Part shown: piece by piece, positions 1 to 10,476 of the stretch
Layout of the letters: the number at the start of each line of letters is the position of its first letter
Position numbering within the stretch: position 1 is the first letter of the stretch
Source of the DNA: Heterohyrax brucei
Taxonomy: Eukaryota; Chordata; Mammalia; Hyracoidea; Procaviidae
Reading direction: 5' to 3'
Assembly (NCBI GenBank): GCA_028571685.1
Contig: CM053146.1
Span: 114,117,431-114,181,430, forward strand
DNA: 64,000 nucleotides
Position numbers and translations under genes: made by a program
The notes under the pieces: model-generated
Told to the model about the DNA's origin: nothing
Seen by the model: the letters and a program-made list of their open reading frames with translations, nothing else
Databases searched by the model: none

Positions 1-228
1 GGGTCTGTCCATCTCCTTTGCCCATTGTTTAATTGGGTTATTTTTCTTTTTCTTGTTTATATTTTGAAGTACCTTGTAGATTATGGAAACTAGGTGTCAA
101 TCTGATACGTAGCTGACAATTTTTTTCCCATTCTGTAGGCAGTCTTTTTTAAAGTCTTTGGCTGAGCATAAGTTTTTGATTTTTTAGTAGTTGCCATTTT
201 TTAATTTGTTTTAATTTCTATACTGACA
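1..228 (-). mobile_element. L1 ORF2 3' fragment (antisense)
   Basis: The plus strand reads as the antisense of the C-terminal part of L1 ORF2: the text around 10-60 and 120-170 (…cctttgcccattgtttaattggg…, …cccattctgtaggcagtc…) recurs in the antisense L1 copies at 24230-24370 and 46940-47080. The element therefore lies on the minus strand and runs off the left edge of the window. No long frame survives. It is a dead fragment of a non-LTR retrotransposon; the subfamily cannot be told. Confidence 0.85.
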
Positions 229-299
229 GGAAATACCATTTTCAGTGATAAGTCTTCTAGTAGCCTCTTGGATGTTGGACAGTGGCCTATAGTTGGGGA

Positions 300-460
300 A
301 AGACCCAATGCTGTAGAGTCAAATCTGACTCATAGTGAAACCACGGGGCAGGGTAGAGTGGGCACATTGAGTTTCTGGGGAGCACCTGGGTGGATTTAAA
401 CTGCCACCCTTTACAGTTAGCAGCCATGGCACTTAACCACTGCACCATCAGGGTTTTCCA
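300..460 (-). mobile_element. AfroSINE (tRNA-derived SINE)
   Basis: On the minus strand this reads as a tRNA-derived SINE. It has an A-box-like TGGTGCAGTGGTTAAGTGC, then a B-box-like GGCAGTTTAAATCCACC, a middle with the usual 'ctac(c)ctg…gggtc' block, and a 3' part ATGAGTCAGATTTGACTC. The same order is seen in about twenty copies here. AfroSINEs are known from afrotherian genomes and are transcribed by RNA polymerase III. This copy is close to full length. Confidence 0.88.
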
Positions 461-1899
461 GTTGGGAAGGGTGAAACAAAAAGAGGGCAGGGTTCAAAAA
501 CAGTAGTGGTCAGTGTTTACATGAGAACAAAGCACTCTGCCAACCTTCTGGACAGAGGCAACGAGCACTTTTTTTTGACTCAAGATGATTTTTGAAGTGA
601 AAATTTTCTAAGATGTGGGTTGCCTAATTTCTGTAGGAGCCAGAGACAAGGTAGGATAAAAAGAGAAACTTATAAAGGAAGATGAAGAAAAGGACATATG
701 AAGTAGTGATGAGACAGTGTAACAGACATTATGAAAGAGAAGGTGGGGCAGAAAGAACAATGTTCCAAAAGCCCTCATCTGAGGAAGCAGCCTTATGTAA
801 ATTATCTGATGCTGATAGCCTGGACAGTTGGGGCAATCATTCTCTGTTGCCTTACAGATGATGCCTCTGAGGCTCAGAGAGGTGAGACAACTCTTATAAA
901 ATAGAAGTGATTCTGTCCTTGTTTTTTTTTTTTTTTTTTTTTTTTGACATCTCCAAACAACTTCCACCCTTCTCTGCGATATGCTTATCTGGCACAGGTT
1001 TTTTTAGGGAGATTGTTCTCCCCTGTTTCTTGATGTTCTGCTTGGTATGTGGTCAGAGTGGCTCCCTGATGTCCCCAGGTGTTAAGGCATTGAGATGCAG
1101 GTCACTGTTTATGCTTCAGCCTTGCTCTTCTGCCTTTTTTTTTTTTTTGCCACCACTGGCTCTATTATACTCTTTTGTGGCTGTCTGTAGCTGAGCGCTC
1201 CGTCTTGGTTCACAGCCTATATTCCTGTTCTGTCGTGGTAGCTAATGCCTAGTCATTGTCTGCCACTGCTGACCCCTGCTGAGGTCTTATTGCTGCTTCC
1301 ATTCTTTTGGAGAGTCTCCCATGTGTATCAACATCCATTCCAAGAGATAGGCCTGTTAGGGGATTCAATTTGCTTGATAACTGACCAGTTACTTAGTTTC
1401 AGAGCATCGTCTGGTTGTTGGCCCTTCTTCTGAGCTTTATTCCTGGGTAGGAGTGTCAGCTCAAAGGTTGTTTCATTGATTATTTTGTATAGCAGTTGGA
1501 GGTGTTTAAGAATCACAGTGCCAGAGAAGATGCTTCTGTATTAGTAATATTGGTTGTAAACAAAACAACCTATTAATTTCCTAAAGCTTTATTTTCTTTT
1601 CTGTGTTGTCTCTTTTTAAAAGAAATTATGGCAGAGTTAACTCTTGAAACCAAGTTGGTTAGTACCTTGTGCTTCATTCATGATAAAATTGGCCTGAATA
1701 TGTATACTGTGAAGCTTTAACTCTCAGAATTTAATTGTTCCTCCCATCAGTTAATATTTTGAATGTTCCTATATTGCATGGCTACTTAGCAGCCATAAGA
1801 AGTTACTATTCCTTATTTATACACAATTAGTTTGGGGTTCAACTCCTACTATGGAGATATTTCATTTTGGAGAGGCTGTATAATATGATGATCAATCAT
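461..1899. other. Unassigned non-coding stretch with poly-T runs
   Basis: No gene is visible. Two long T runs (922-945, 24 T; 1135-1148, 14 T) could be reversed poly-A tails of decayed minus-strand retrocopies, but I see no body next to them. The short open frames here are chance frames of low-complexity make-up. Confidence 0.6.
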
Positions 1900-2072
1900 G
1901 TGAGTAGTAGAATCAGCTTTTCTGGATTCAAATACAAGTTCTGTCATATGCTAGTCGTATGGCCTTGGGCAACTTACATGTACACTGCCTCAGTTTCCTC
2001 ATTGTAGGGTGGGAATAATAGTGTTGTTATAAGAATTAAATGACTTTTTAAAGTGGTTGTATAAAATGCCAT
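1900..2072 (+). mobile_element. MIR SINE
   Basis: Typical MIR wording on the plus strand: 'tctggattcaaatac' (B-box region), 'ggccttgggcaactta', 'ctcagtttcctcat', then 'ataagaattaaatga'. MIRs are ancient tRNA-derived SINEs shared by all mammals. A further tail-like piece, 'cctagcataaagcctaacaca', follows at about 2138-2160 and may belong to the same or another copy. Confidence 0.9.
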
Positions 2073-3371
2073 CCACACACTGATAATGAAATAATGTTTC
2101 TATTACAAGTCTAGATGTAAGGGTCTATTCCCAATACCTAGCATAAAGCCTAACACATGCTTTATAATCAAAGGTTTTTTACTTAGACACATGAGTATAT
2201 AAACAAATCCTTTACTAAATCTCATCAGTCTTTTACACTGTTTTTTAATCCAGTAAATTGTTCTTTCAAGCTTAAGTTCCTGTGCTTTGGTTGACTTCTC
2301 TTTAGTTGTTAGGTTTCCAATCTATTTAACCATGGATAGTGTGTTGGTATTCTTTCTGGCTGTCATAACAGGAGTCATTAGTCGTGAGACTCAGCAATTT
2401 CACAAGAGTTGGCATTTGGCCTGTGTTGTCCACCAGATGTAGCTCACCTAAGACAGTAATGTGCATAGTTTCATTGCAGTCTGTGTGTTGATAAATGGGC
2501 ATGGTTTCTGTAATTATGAAAATAGTCTTTCATTACTGTGTCTCCTAATGCCATGCTTAAAATAAATTTATCATTTTAAAAGGTGTTGACAATTGTGGCG
2601 AGCCCGTACAATATTAATCCCTTTTGAAATTGTCGACATACAGCCACTTCCTGGGAAGCCTAAGTTACATCATAAGGAAACTAAAAATTACTTAGTTTGG
2701 AAAATATGATGCGTAGGCTTCTTTGTCAGTTCAAGGGAAAAATGTAAATTATTGACCCTCTGAAACCCACTGATGTTAAGTAAGCAGTTCAAAAATTTTA
2801 ATCTTCCATTTGGCACTTGTTGGTGTAGCTGAACAGGCATTTTTGCCTCCCTTTTGTGTAGGATGAGCTTAACTGGAAATGCTTTTGAGTGATGGCAATA
2901 TTTGGGTCTGGTATCATACCCGTTTGAGAAGTGGAGATCTACCTTCTTTCTTTCTGTGTTTTTTTTTTTCTTTTTTTTTCCCCCTATAAACTTGCCAGTG
3001 CTACAGAAAACTAAGTGAAATGTCAGAGACCAAGAAAAGGCCAGTTTATTCAATTTAATACCCTTTTCATCTGTTTAGTTCAACATGTGGTCTTGAACAA
3101 TTCTTGTTTCTTTACTAGAATCATTCTTTGCTGGCTCCTTAGGTATGTGGCCCTGTGGAAATCCAAGTCTGTGATGCTTGCCCTATGATTCCTCAGGCTG
3201 TCTTGGCCCTTGTTATGGGGAAACCTTGATACATGCCCTTAAGGTTGTGCCATAAAAATTTGCTATATTATTCAAATATTGTTATTTCTCATTTTTAAAG
3301 TGTCCCAATTGCAAACCGTGTATGTTTTCCTCTGGCCACCTCTTGCCCCCTGTTGGGGGTGGGTGAACAAA
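2073..3371. other. Unassigned non-coding stretch
   Basis: No gene or confident repeat. A pyrimidine-rich tract (about 2944-2995, runs of T broken by C) is the only notable low-complexity part. The 121-codon minus-strand open frame across 2688-3053 translates that tract as poly-lysine and has no family features. Confidence 0.55.
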
Positions 3372-3523
3372 CAAACCCGAGAAGGTAGTTAATGCATAGT
3401 GACCCTATAGGACATGGAAGAACTACTCCATAGTATTTCCAAGGATCTTCTGGTGAATTCAAACTGCTGACCTTTTTGGTAGCAGATGTAGCACTTAACC
3501 TATATGCCACCAGGGCTTCCCTT
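3372..3523 (-). mobile_element. AfroSINE
   Basis: Reverse strand gives 'ccctggtggcatataggtta', a B-box-like 'gtcagcagtttgaattcacc', 'tccttggaaatactatgg' and the 3' block 'gtcactatgcattaac'. Short-type copy without the extra 'aaagatgtggcagtctg' block of the long type. Confidence 0.88.
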
Positions 3524-4427
3524 TTGTCCTCACCTTCTCTTATTTTAGGGTCATTGAATTAGCAACTAGAATCTTACAGTTTATAACCCTGCCCTTGATA
3601 CTGTCTGGCCTTTGCCTGGTGTGATTTTGAGTACTTGAATATTTGACTCTTTTTAAAGTTACACTGCAGCTTGAAGCACCCTAAAGAGAGTGATTGGTAG
3701 GGACTTGCCTCCTGCTAGCAGCTAAGGTACAGCTAGCTTTGAAGACAGGACTACTTTAATCCTTGCTACACCAAAAGTTTTCCTGCGGGTCCCCTAGGGC
3801 ATGATTTATTTTTTAATGTCTATCTGTGTGATCTGAGTCAAAAGAGGGAAGCTGAAGGGAATAGGAATCAGTTTCTGAATTTACTTTCCATATAGCACTA
3901 TCTGTTTTGTAAATTGAGAGATACCAGTGTGTTGCTACAGTATACATCATTTTCAGTTAAAAATAAAGTGCTAACTTCTCATACTTAAGCTGATGCTGTA
4001 GGTTGGTGGTCCCTGACATGACAGCAGCAAGTCTGTGTGTTTGTGAGTATATATACATACATGGTTTATATTGTGAAATTACCAATGAAGTGTTTGTAGA
4101 ATATGCATGTCTAGTTTCTACTCCCTTGCACTGCTTTGGTTTCCTAGTGGTGGATATTTCTGAGTTATCTGCAAGCTATCATCTGCTTTCCCTTAGGGTG
4201 TATTTGGGCCAGAGTTAGAAGCAGACTATAGTCAGTGATCATGAAGTATAATAAAAAGTATGTAACTAACATATTTTTTTTTAAGCAAAGTATAACTGTT
4301 GTTGCTGTGCTAGGTACTTTTCAAAGGGCTTTTGGGGAGAGTTTTTGCTTCTGGCACATGGTCTGACAATTCCAGTATGATAGGAAATTAAAGTTCAATA
4401 AAATTTTTGAATATATGTATGTGTGTG
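3524..4427. other. Unassigned non-coding stretch
   Basis: No gene seen. It ends in an alternating purine-pyrimidine run (about 4409-4429, atatatgtatgtgtgtgta) which is the left half of the microsatellite that hosts the mariner element. Confidence 0.5.
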
Positions 4428-4429
4428 TA
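4409..4429. repeat. TA/TG microsatellite, left half
   Basis: Alternating A/T/G run immediately left of the mariner; together with 4961-5077 it would form one continuous tract once the element is removed. Confidence 0.6.
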
Positions 4430-4960
4430 CAAGGTCTGACAATGAAGTCCACAAATTTAATTATTCTAAGTACTACATACCTCATTGCTGAATATCACTG
4501 TGCTCGCCTTCAAAGTACTGCCTTTGGGAAACTATGTACCGAAGCCAGCACCTAGTCCACCCTTCAAAACAATTTTGGAACTCTTTCTGGAATAGCCATT
4601 GTGCATGGTGGCTAGTTTAAGAACTTAATTGTATAGTTGTCTGTGCAGGAGTTTTCATATAGTAAACAAAACTTTTGGGACACCCTATTTACCTGATCTG
4701 GCCTCCAATGACTTTTTTATTTACCTGAAGCTAAAGGAATTATTAAAAGTAAGACATTTGAGTGCCATTCAGGACATCAAGGGCAATATCATGACAGCTC
4801 TGATGGCCATTCTAGAAAAAGAGTTCCACAATTGCTTTGAAGGGTGTACTAGGCACTGGTGTCAGTGCATAGCTTTGAAGGTGGCAGTAGTGGTATTCAG
4901 TGTCAAGATACGCAGCACTTTTTCTAGGATGAGTTTGTGAACTTAATTGGCAGTTCTCCA
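4430..4960 (+). mobile_element. Palindromic mariner (Tc1/mariner) element, non-autonomous
   Basis: The open frame at 4629-4940 keeps the catalytic C-terminal part of a mariner transposase: PDLASNDFF (family motif PDLAP.DFF, carrying the last D of the DD34D triad) followed by KLKELLK and EKEFHNCFEG. The element starts 'caaggtctgacaatgaagtc' and ends with the inverse, 'cttaattggcagttctcca', each next to a TA (4428-4429 and 4961-4962), as mariner insertion requires. The left end (4430-4598) is an inverted, diverged copy of the right end (4803-4960), so both ends come from the transposase 3' end. Only part of the transposase remains, so it cannot make an enzyme. Size and layout recall the mammalian MARNA family; I could not compare them. 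Confidence 0.88.
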
Positions 4961-5077
4961 TATATGTGTATATGCATTTATGTATATATGCATATATGTT
5001 TGCATGTGTATTTATGTTTTTGCATGTATATATGCATATGTGTGTATACATACATATATACATACACACAAACACAT
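4961..5077. repeat. TATG/CATA-rich microsatellite
   Basis: Long alternating tract of ta/tg/ca units such as tatatgtgtatatgcattta, ending in acacacaaacacatg. It is partly self-complementary. The short open frames rich in Tyr, Met, His and Cys across it on both strands are products of the repeat, not genes. Confidence 0.85.
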
Positions 5078-5892
5078 GCAATTTGAGGAATCCTCTTTTT
5101 TTTCCTGGAGATGAAATTAGTAGATTTTATAAATTGTTTAAAATGTATTGTTTTCATTCTGCTAGGATAAATAAAATTGCTTATTCGTGTATCTTTAAGA
5201 TGCAGACTAGGAAGAATAAACATTTATTGGATGCAGTTGGTTCTCCTAACTGTGGTACTTGTGGTCTATAAAGCTGATATGGACATTGAGTTGGCAAATA
5301 CTGAACCATTGTTACTAGGGAAAATAAACAAGGTTAGGTTCCCGTGAGTTTTCCTGGTCATAACATTTCATCAGCTGATCCGTGTATAACCTTGCTTTAT
5401 GTGTGTTTCTGTGTAAAGCAGCTCATCTAATATATATAGTTGATTCATTAACAGTGAACTCACAGCTGAAACTATAACTCTTGCAGGAATAAAGTTTATA
5501 TGACATCTGTTTTCTCCATAAGGTACCTCACAGCTTTCTTGTGTTTAGGAACGATAGACAGCACTACAGTGCTGCTTGGGGCTGTTTTAAATAGTGAAAT
5601 TACCCACAACAACAACTAAAACACAAAAATGCAAAAAAATGTGACTCTAAATAGATCCAGAACAGATCTCTTGCTTAAAGTCTAAAAGCTGAAACAAAAA
5701 GGTTGACTATCACCAAGTACGATGCTAGCTGGGAATGTACATATCAAACAACCTAAATATTTTGCTGCTCTGCACATGTCTGTAAGTGGCCTTTGTAAGT
5801 ACCGTAAATACTGAATTTGGGATTACAAGTAAATTTTAGCAAGTTGGCAAATTTACAAATACAGAATCTGCAAATAATTAGTCAACTGTATC
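5078..5892. other. Unassigned non-coding stretch
   Basis: No gene or recognisable repeat; AT-rich, with no long frame. Confidence 0.5.
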
Positions 5893-6004
5893 CGCTATGT
5901 GGTAGATTCCATGCCAGATGCTTTCATTGTATCATTTAGTTCTTGTAAAAAAGAGTACCTCTTTAATCTATAGATGAGGAAACAAAAACATAGAGGATTT
6001 AAGC
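5893..6004 (-). mobile_element. MIR SINE fragment
   Basis: Antisense MIR wording: 'tagattccatgccagatgc', 'tatagatgaggaaac', 'gatttaag'. Decayed and partial; it lies directly before a second, better antisense MIR. Confidence 0.65.
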
Positions 6005-6011
6005 AGTATGA

Positions 6012-6238
6012 TAGTAATAGCTAGTATTTAACAAATGCTTCCTATGTGCCGGGTAGTTTCTAAATGCATTCTCTGTGTTAAGTTATTTAATTCTTAAAAT
6101 AGTTTCATGAACCAGTATCATCATCACTCTCTTAAAGGTGAGGAAACCAGTATTTAGACAGGTTAAGTGCCTGGTCCATAGTTACCCATCTGGCAAGTGG
6201 CAGAACCAGGTTCACAGCTGAGGCTGCCTGGCTCACAT
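6012..6238 (-). mobile_element. MIR SINE
   Basis: Near full-length antisense MIR: 'ttcctatgtgccgggtag', 'aggtgaggaaacca', 'gacaggttaagtgcctgg', 'ggcaagtggcagaaccagg'. An ancient mammalian repeat, immobile today. Confidence 0.88.
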
Positions 6239-6394
6239 CATGTGATGACCCTGGAGTAAAATGAGACTTTAAAGTGAGGTTTCTCACTTTTGAATCTGTC
6301 CCTTCTCAGGGCTTCATTGCTTCTGATTCTTGAAGGGGTTTTTCATTTTACAGCAGTAGTTAGCAGTGAGGATGTGTTTGGCTCAGGGGTCCCT

Positions 6395-6568
6395 CCATTG
6401 AGGGGGGTTTGCTCCCAAGGGTATGTTTTGCAGTGTCTGAAGTCATTTTTGCTTGTCATAACTAGTTGGGGGTATTATTGGCACCTAGTAGATAGAGGTC
6501 AGGAGAGTTAATATCTTACAATACACAGGACAGCCCCCAACAAAGAATTATTCAACTCCAAATGACAG
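6395..6568 (+). mobile_element. MER5A-like hAT-Charlie element
   Basis: Text such as 'gcagtgtctgaagtcatttt', 'ttgtcataactagttggggg', 'ggcacctagtagatagagg' and 'acaatacacaggacagcccc' follows the MER5A consensus in order. MER5A is a short non-autonomous hAT-Charlie transposon fossil with no coding capacity. The 73-codon frame overlapping it (6290-6511) is chance. Confidence 0.85.
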
Positions 6569-6571
6569 TAG

Positions 6572-6724
6572 AGGATTCCTGATGGCAGAGTGGTTAAGTT
6601 CTTGACTGCTAACTGAAAGGTCAGCAGTTCAAACCCAACAGCTGTTCTGCAGAAGAAAGATGTGGCAGTCTGACTATAACCTTGGAAACCTAAGGGGCAG
6701 TTCTGCTCTGTTGTGTAGGGTCAG
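6572..6724 (+). mobile_element. AfroSINE, long type, left part
   Basis: Starts 'gaggattcctgatggcagag', A box 'agtggttaagttc', B box 'ggtcagcagttcaaaccca', then the long-type insert 'gaaagatgtggcagtctgac' and 'ggaaacctaaggggcagttc'. It breaks off at 'tagggtcag', where a solo LTR begins; the missing 3' end resumes at 7285. It lies only a few bases after the MER5A-like element. Confidence 0.9.
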
Positions 6725-7284
6725 TGTTTTAGTCAGCTAGTGCTGCTCTAACAGAAATACCACAAAGTGGATGGCTTTAACAAAGGAAGGTTTATTTGTA
6801 CACAGTCTGGTGGGCTGCAAGTCCAAATTCAGGATGTCCACTCCCAGGGAAGGCTTTCCCCCTTGTTGGCTCTGGAGGAAACTCCCTGTTTTGCATCAGT
6901 CTTTGGTTGGGGAGCATCTTGGTGCAGGAACCTCAGGTCTGAAGGACACACTCTTCTCCCATTACTGCTTACTTGATGGTGTGAGGGTCTCCATTCTCTG
7001 CTTGCATCTCTCTCTTTTTATCTCTCATAGGATGAAAGGATAAAGGGTGGCGCAAGCCACACTCCAGGGAAACTCCCTTAGCAAGGGTGTTGAAGTCCCA
7101 CCCTCTTCCCGGTTTAACATAATCGTCCTGTCTATTAGCCACAGGATATTAGCTTAGGATAATTAGCTTAGGATATATAGCATCAGAAAATCACAAAATA
7201 GAGGACCATCGCAGAATATGGGGAATCCTGGCGGAGCCAAATTACGACACATCTTTTTAGGGGGACACAATCCAGTCCATGACA
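6725..7284 (-). mobile_element. Solo LTR (MaLR/ERVL-like), inside an AfroSINE
   Basis: A 560-bp block starting TGTTTTAGTCAG and ending CCATGACA. It is the reverse of the LTRs at 33339 and 41208, sharing 'gctaacagaaataccac'-type ends, 'ggaaggctttccccc' and 'ggtgcaggaacctcaggtc'. TG…CA ends and the flanking 5-mers GTCAG (6720-6724) and GTCAC (7285-7289) fit a 5-bp target duplication with one later change, typical of class III/MaLR elements. No internal retroviral sequence remains, so it is a solo LTR. A 14-bp unit is tandemly duplicated at 7148-7175. The short frames across it are not viral genes. Confidence 0.85.
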
Positions 7285-7322
7285 GTCACTATGAGTCTAA
7301 TTGATTTGATGGCAGAGTAAAA
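7285..7322 (+). mobile_element. AfroSINE, right part (resumes after LTR)
   Basis: 'gtcactatgagtctaattga' followed by 'tttgatggcag' is the expected 3' end of the SINE interrupted at 6724, confirming that the LTR entered a pre-existing AfroSINE. Confidence 0.85.
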
Positions 7323-7466
7323 CTAAAAAAGCCAAACCCACTGCCATAGAGTCCATGCTGATTCAGACTCATAGTGACCCTATAGGATAAAAAGTAGAAC
7401 TACCCTGTAGAGTTTCCAAGAAGCATATGGCGGATTTGAACTGCTGACCTTTTGGTTAGCAGGGTC
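7323..7466 (-). mobile_element. AfroSINE, 5' end lost
   Basis: Antisense copy: 'agccaaacccactgccatag', 'actcatagtgaccctatagg', 'gtagagtttccaagaagcat', 'gaactgctgaccttttgg'. It stops near the B box, so the A-box end is missing. It abuts the 3' end of the plus-strand AfroSINE, a tail-to-tail pair. Confidence 0.87.
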
Positions 7467-8371
7467 TGATAAATGACAATAGTGCTGATATTAGGAAACT
7501 GGCTTAGACTGAGTGTTCTGAGTCTTTTCTCTGAAAGCAGTCAGTTCCTTTAGTGTAAAGTTATATACAAGATCTAGTAGGCTGAAGAGTTAAGAAAAAA
7601 AAAGGCGAGGGTGGGTAGGACAGGTAGTCAACTAGAGAGGTTCTTGCCTTTGAGAGTCCTTGTGTGTGAGCTGGATTAGTTCTCATTTAAAAAAACTGCT
7701 GAGTGGATTTACAAGATCACAAACTACAGGCTGAAGGACTTTTGAGGTTCTAGAATGTAGGGGATGATTATCTTTAAGTCAGTTCCCCGTAGCTCCGTAT
7801 GAAATATCATTTGGAGTGTGTGTCTGTGGGCATCTGTGTGACTGACAAAAACTTCTTTGTGTGTGTGTATTTGTGTGTGTGGTGGATAAGAGTGACTTCA
7901 TAAAAAAGCTCCTGCCAGAATTCAGAACACAGCAAGTAATATACTCGCTGAAGAGGTAAGAGCATGAGTAATTCTTGTCTCCTGAGAAAGATGTAAACAG
8001 GTTTATTATAGTGATGTAATATTTGGGTGCTTGATTTATCATTCCCATTTTCAGTGGTATAAAATCTTAATTACTAAACAAATATAAAAATTCAAAGTGT
8101 ATTTTTGAAGTCTTGCCTTTTTCCCTAAGTCTCACCTTTTCTCCTATGCCGTTAAAACTGTCACCTTTGTCCTGATACTTTGCTGCTGGTGGATCATGGG
8201 TAAGAACTCAACATACACACCTTATGATGGAGACTTTCAGATGTTTACTCCATTAGAGTGATAAACAAAAGTATGACCTCTCTAGGACAGGATAGGGGAT
8301 GAAGATGCCAAATGGAGTAGGAAATAACAATCGTAACAACAATAACAGCACCAATGATAATGAAGACATGA
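7467..8371. other. Unassigned stretch with GT microsatellite
   Basis: No gene. GT-rich low-complexity runs at 7816-7842 and 7856-7883; the 89-codon minus-strand frame (7779-8048) reads this as Thr/His repeats and is not a gene. Confidence 0.55.
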
Positions 8372-8560
8372 CTATCATTTACTGAGTACTTCTTCTGTAC
8401 AGATTCTATTCTAGGAGCTTTCTGATGAACTCATTTAACCCTCACAGCAATCTCATGTGTTTGATATTAGTATAACTGTACAAAGAAGAAAGTTGGGGTC
8501 TGGAGAGGCTAAGCATTCTGCGCCTAGGGGCCTGCGGCAGTCCCTGGGCAGTAGTCCACC
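8372..8560 (-). mobile_element. MIR SINE
   Basis: Antisense MIR: 'catttactgagtacttcttc', 'gaactcatttaaccctcaca', 'ggggtctggagaggctaagc'. The segment ends in 'gcctgcggcagtccctgggc', which is less MIR-like. Confidence 0.8.
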
Positions 8561-10476
8561 ACAGTTGAGACTTGGCAGTTCCTGAGGACACTAGGGGGTG
8601 ATGTTAGCAGACCTGTTCTGTAGCAAGATGCACATGATTCAAGGAGACCTGCCTTTGGCACATCTTTTTGTACCTTTACAATGGAGTTAAGTTTGGACTT
8701 CATTTTAGGAGACTGGCTTTATAGACTTGATCTCATGAGAAATTGAAGTACTGTTAGAGTTGAATCGGTCGAAGTGTTGAATTGGGGACATTTAAGTATG
8801 AAAATGTAACTGCGGACTCAACACATAGTAATTATTACCACAAACTTTTTTCAAGCAGAGATCCATGGTCAAGCCAGCCTGGAATCAGTGGCTCTTTAGA
8901 TTAGGTGTGAGAATGTAACAGGTCATTCTTCTCTTCTCATCTTTGTCACAGCTTCAGATTCAGTGGTGGGTGGGAGTTAGGAGTGAGTATTGTTTCTCCT
9001 TACTTGACCATATAGCTAAGATTACGGTATATTAATGTCTCTGCGAGTTTGTACCTTCCACCCCTCACTACAATGAATTGAAAGCTAAGGTTTTGTTACA
9101 AGCCTAGCAAGTTAATAATATATCAAAAAGTTCTTGATATTATTTATGTATCCTTGAAAAGTCTTCTTTGAAGTTACTCTGTTATGAGATGTGTCTAATT
9201 TGACCTTCTGCTCAAAGAGAATTCAATCCCCTTCCCTCCTTGTTCATTCAGTCAAGCGTTTATAGAAAGCCAGTCCTTGACCTGGAAAGACTCATAGTCT
9301 AGACTCTAGAGGCAAAAGCAGACACGAGAACCAGTAATTACAGCAGTGGATGTATAAAGTAAGGGACAGAAGGCAGGGCAAAATGCTTATGAACCGCTAA
9401 AAGGAGTGGGTCTTCTAGGGAGGAGAAGGGATGAGAGACAGCCCTTAAGTTCTTAGTTACAATTGTTTTCCCTCTATTTTCTATCCTTCTGTGTTCTGGC
9501 CTGACACTGTTCTGGACTGACACTCATCAAACTGAGTCTCCTGGGTTACCTAGCAAGGTGCCTGTCACCTCTTTGTATTCTCAGTGAGAGATTTACCATG
9601 TTCTCCATCTGATACTGACCAGCTTCTTCAGCCTGCTTCTTCATCTTTTATCACCTGACCTTAGCCAGTCCTGTTGCTTGTCACAGAGGTGGAAGGTTGA
9701 AAATACTTCACTGGAAAATACACAAATAACTCTGTTCAGGGGAGGGAAAATTTTATCATGCTAGGCTTTATATCAGTTTTGAAGTGCAGGCAGTGTATCT
9801 TTCCTTCTTTTAGGTATCCGCTTTAGACAACCTGGTTTCTTAGAGATAAAATGTGTAATTTTTCTTTATACTTGACCTTCAATTTGTAGAATTTGGCAGG
9901 GTTGTGCCCTCTAGGAGTATGAGTGGGTCTCTGTTAGAGAGACTATGATATTCTTAAACTCTATAATCTCAATTTATGTGGCACAGAATGAATCTCTTTC
10001 TTAGAAAGGAGTGAAGGGAATAGAAAATGTAATGTTGGAAGTATAAATTTGTCAAAATACATACTTTAAATAATAGTACTCTTACAGAAAACAGATGACT
10101 TTTCTATTAGAAGAATTTTTCTTTTATTAAATAGGAGAACACATAGTTAGGGATTCCTAATTCTAATATGATGTAAGCCAATAGATACATGTTTTATTAA
10201 ATCACTGACTACTAAGGAGTCTATACACAAAAAATCTAACTTATTTTAAAACAGTTAATTTAATTATGAGCCAGGTTTGGAGGAACAGAAGTGGCCTTCT
10301 GTTCTCTCTTGGAGCAATGCTTTTATAGGATCACACACTCTTCTCTAATGCAGGCTAGTTCTTTCTGAGGTCATCTAATTTCCTAAAAGTGGTTTTAGAT
10401 GTTGACTTCTAAGTGACTTATGTCTTCTTTTTTACCTTTTTAACTTTTTATTCCATAGTCACTGAAGTCTTGCTGT
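8561..10476. other. Unassigned non-coding stretch
   Basis: No gene seen. Around 9245-9350 there is a faint resemblance to an old mammalian repeat ('tcattcagtcaagcgtttat', 'cagtccttgacctgg') that I cannot place in a family. The minus-strand frame at 9338-9523 has no recognisable features. Confidence 0.45.

Noticed and set aside
608-1433. Open frames of 62-119 codons on both strands
   Set aside because: They cross poly-T/poly-A runs, overlap on opposite strands and show no domain or splice context.
4812-5271. Overlapping Tyr/His/Met/Cys-rich frames on both strands
   Set aside because: They translate the TATG/CATA microsatellite and the mariner arm.
7856-7883. Regularly spaced repeats as CRISPR-like or satellite array
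   Set aside because: Simple GT microsatellite; no spaced direct repeats of CRISPR type exist anywhere in the window.
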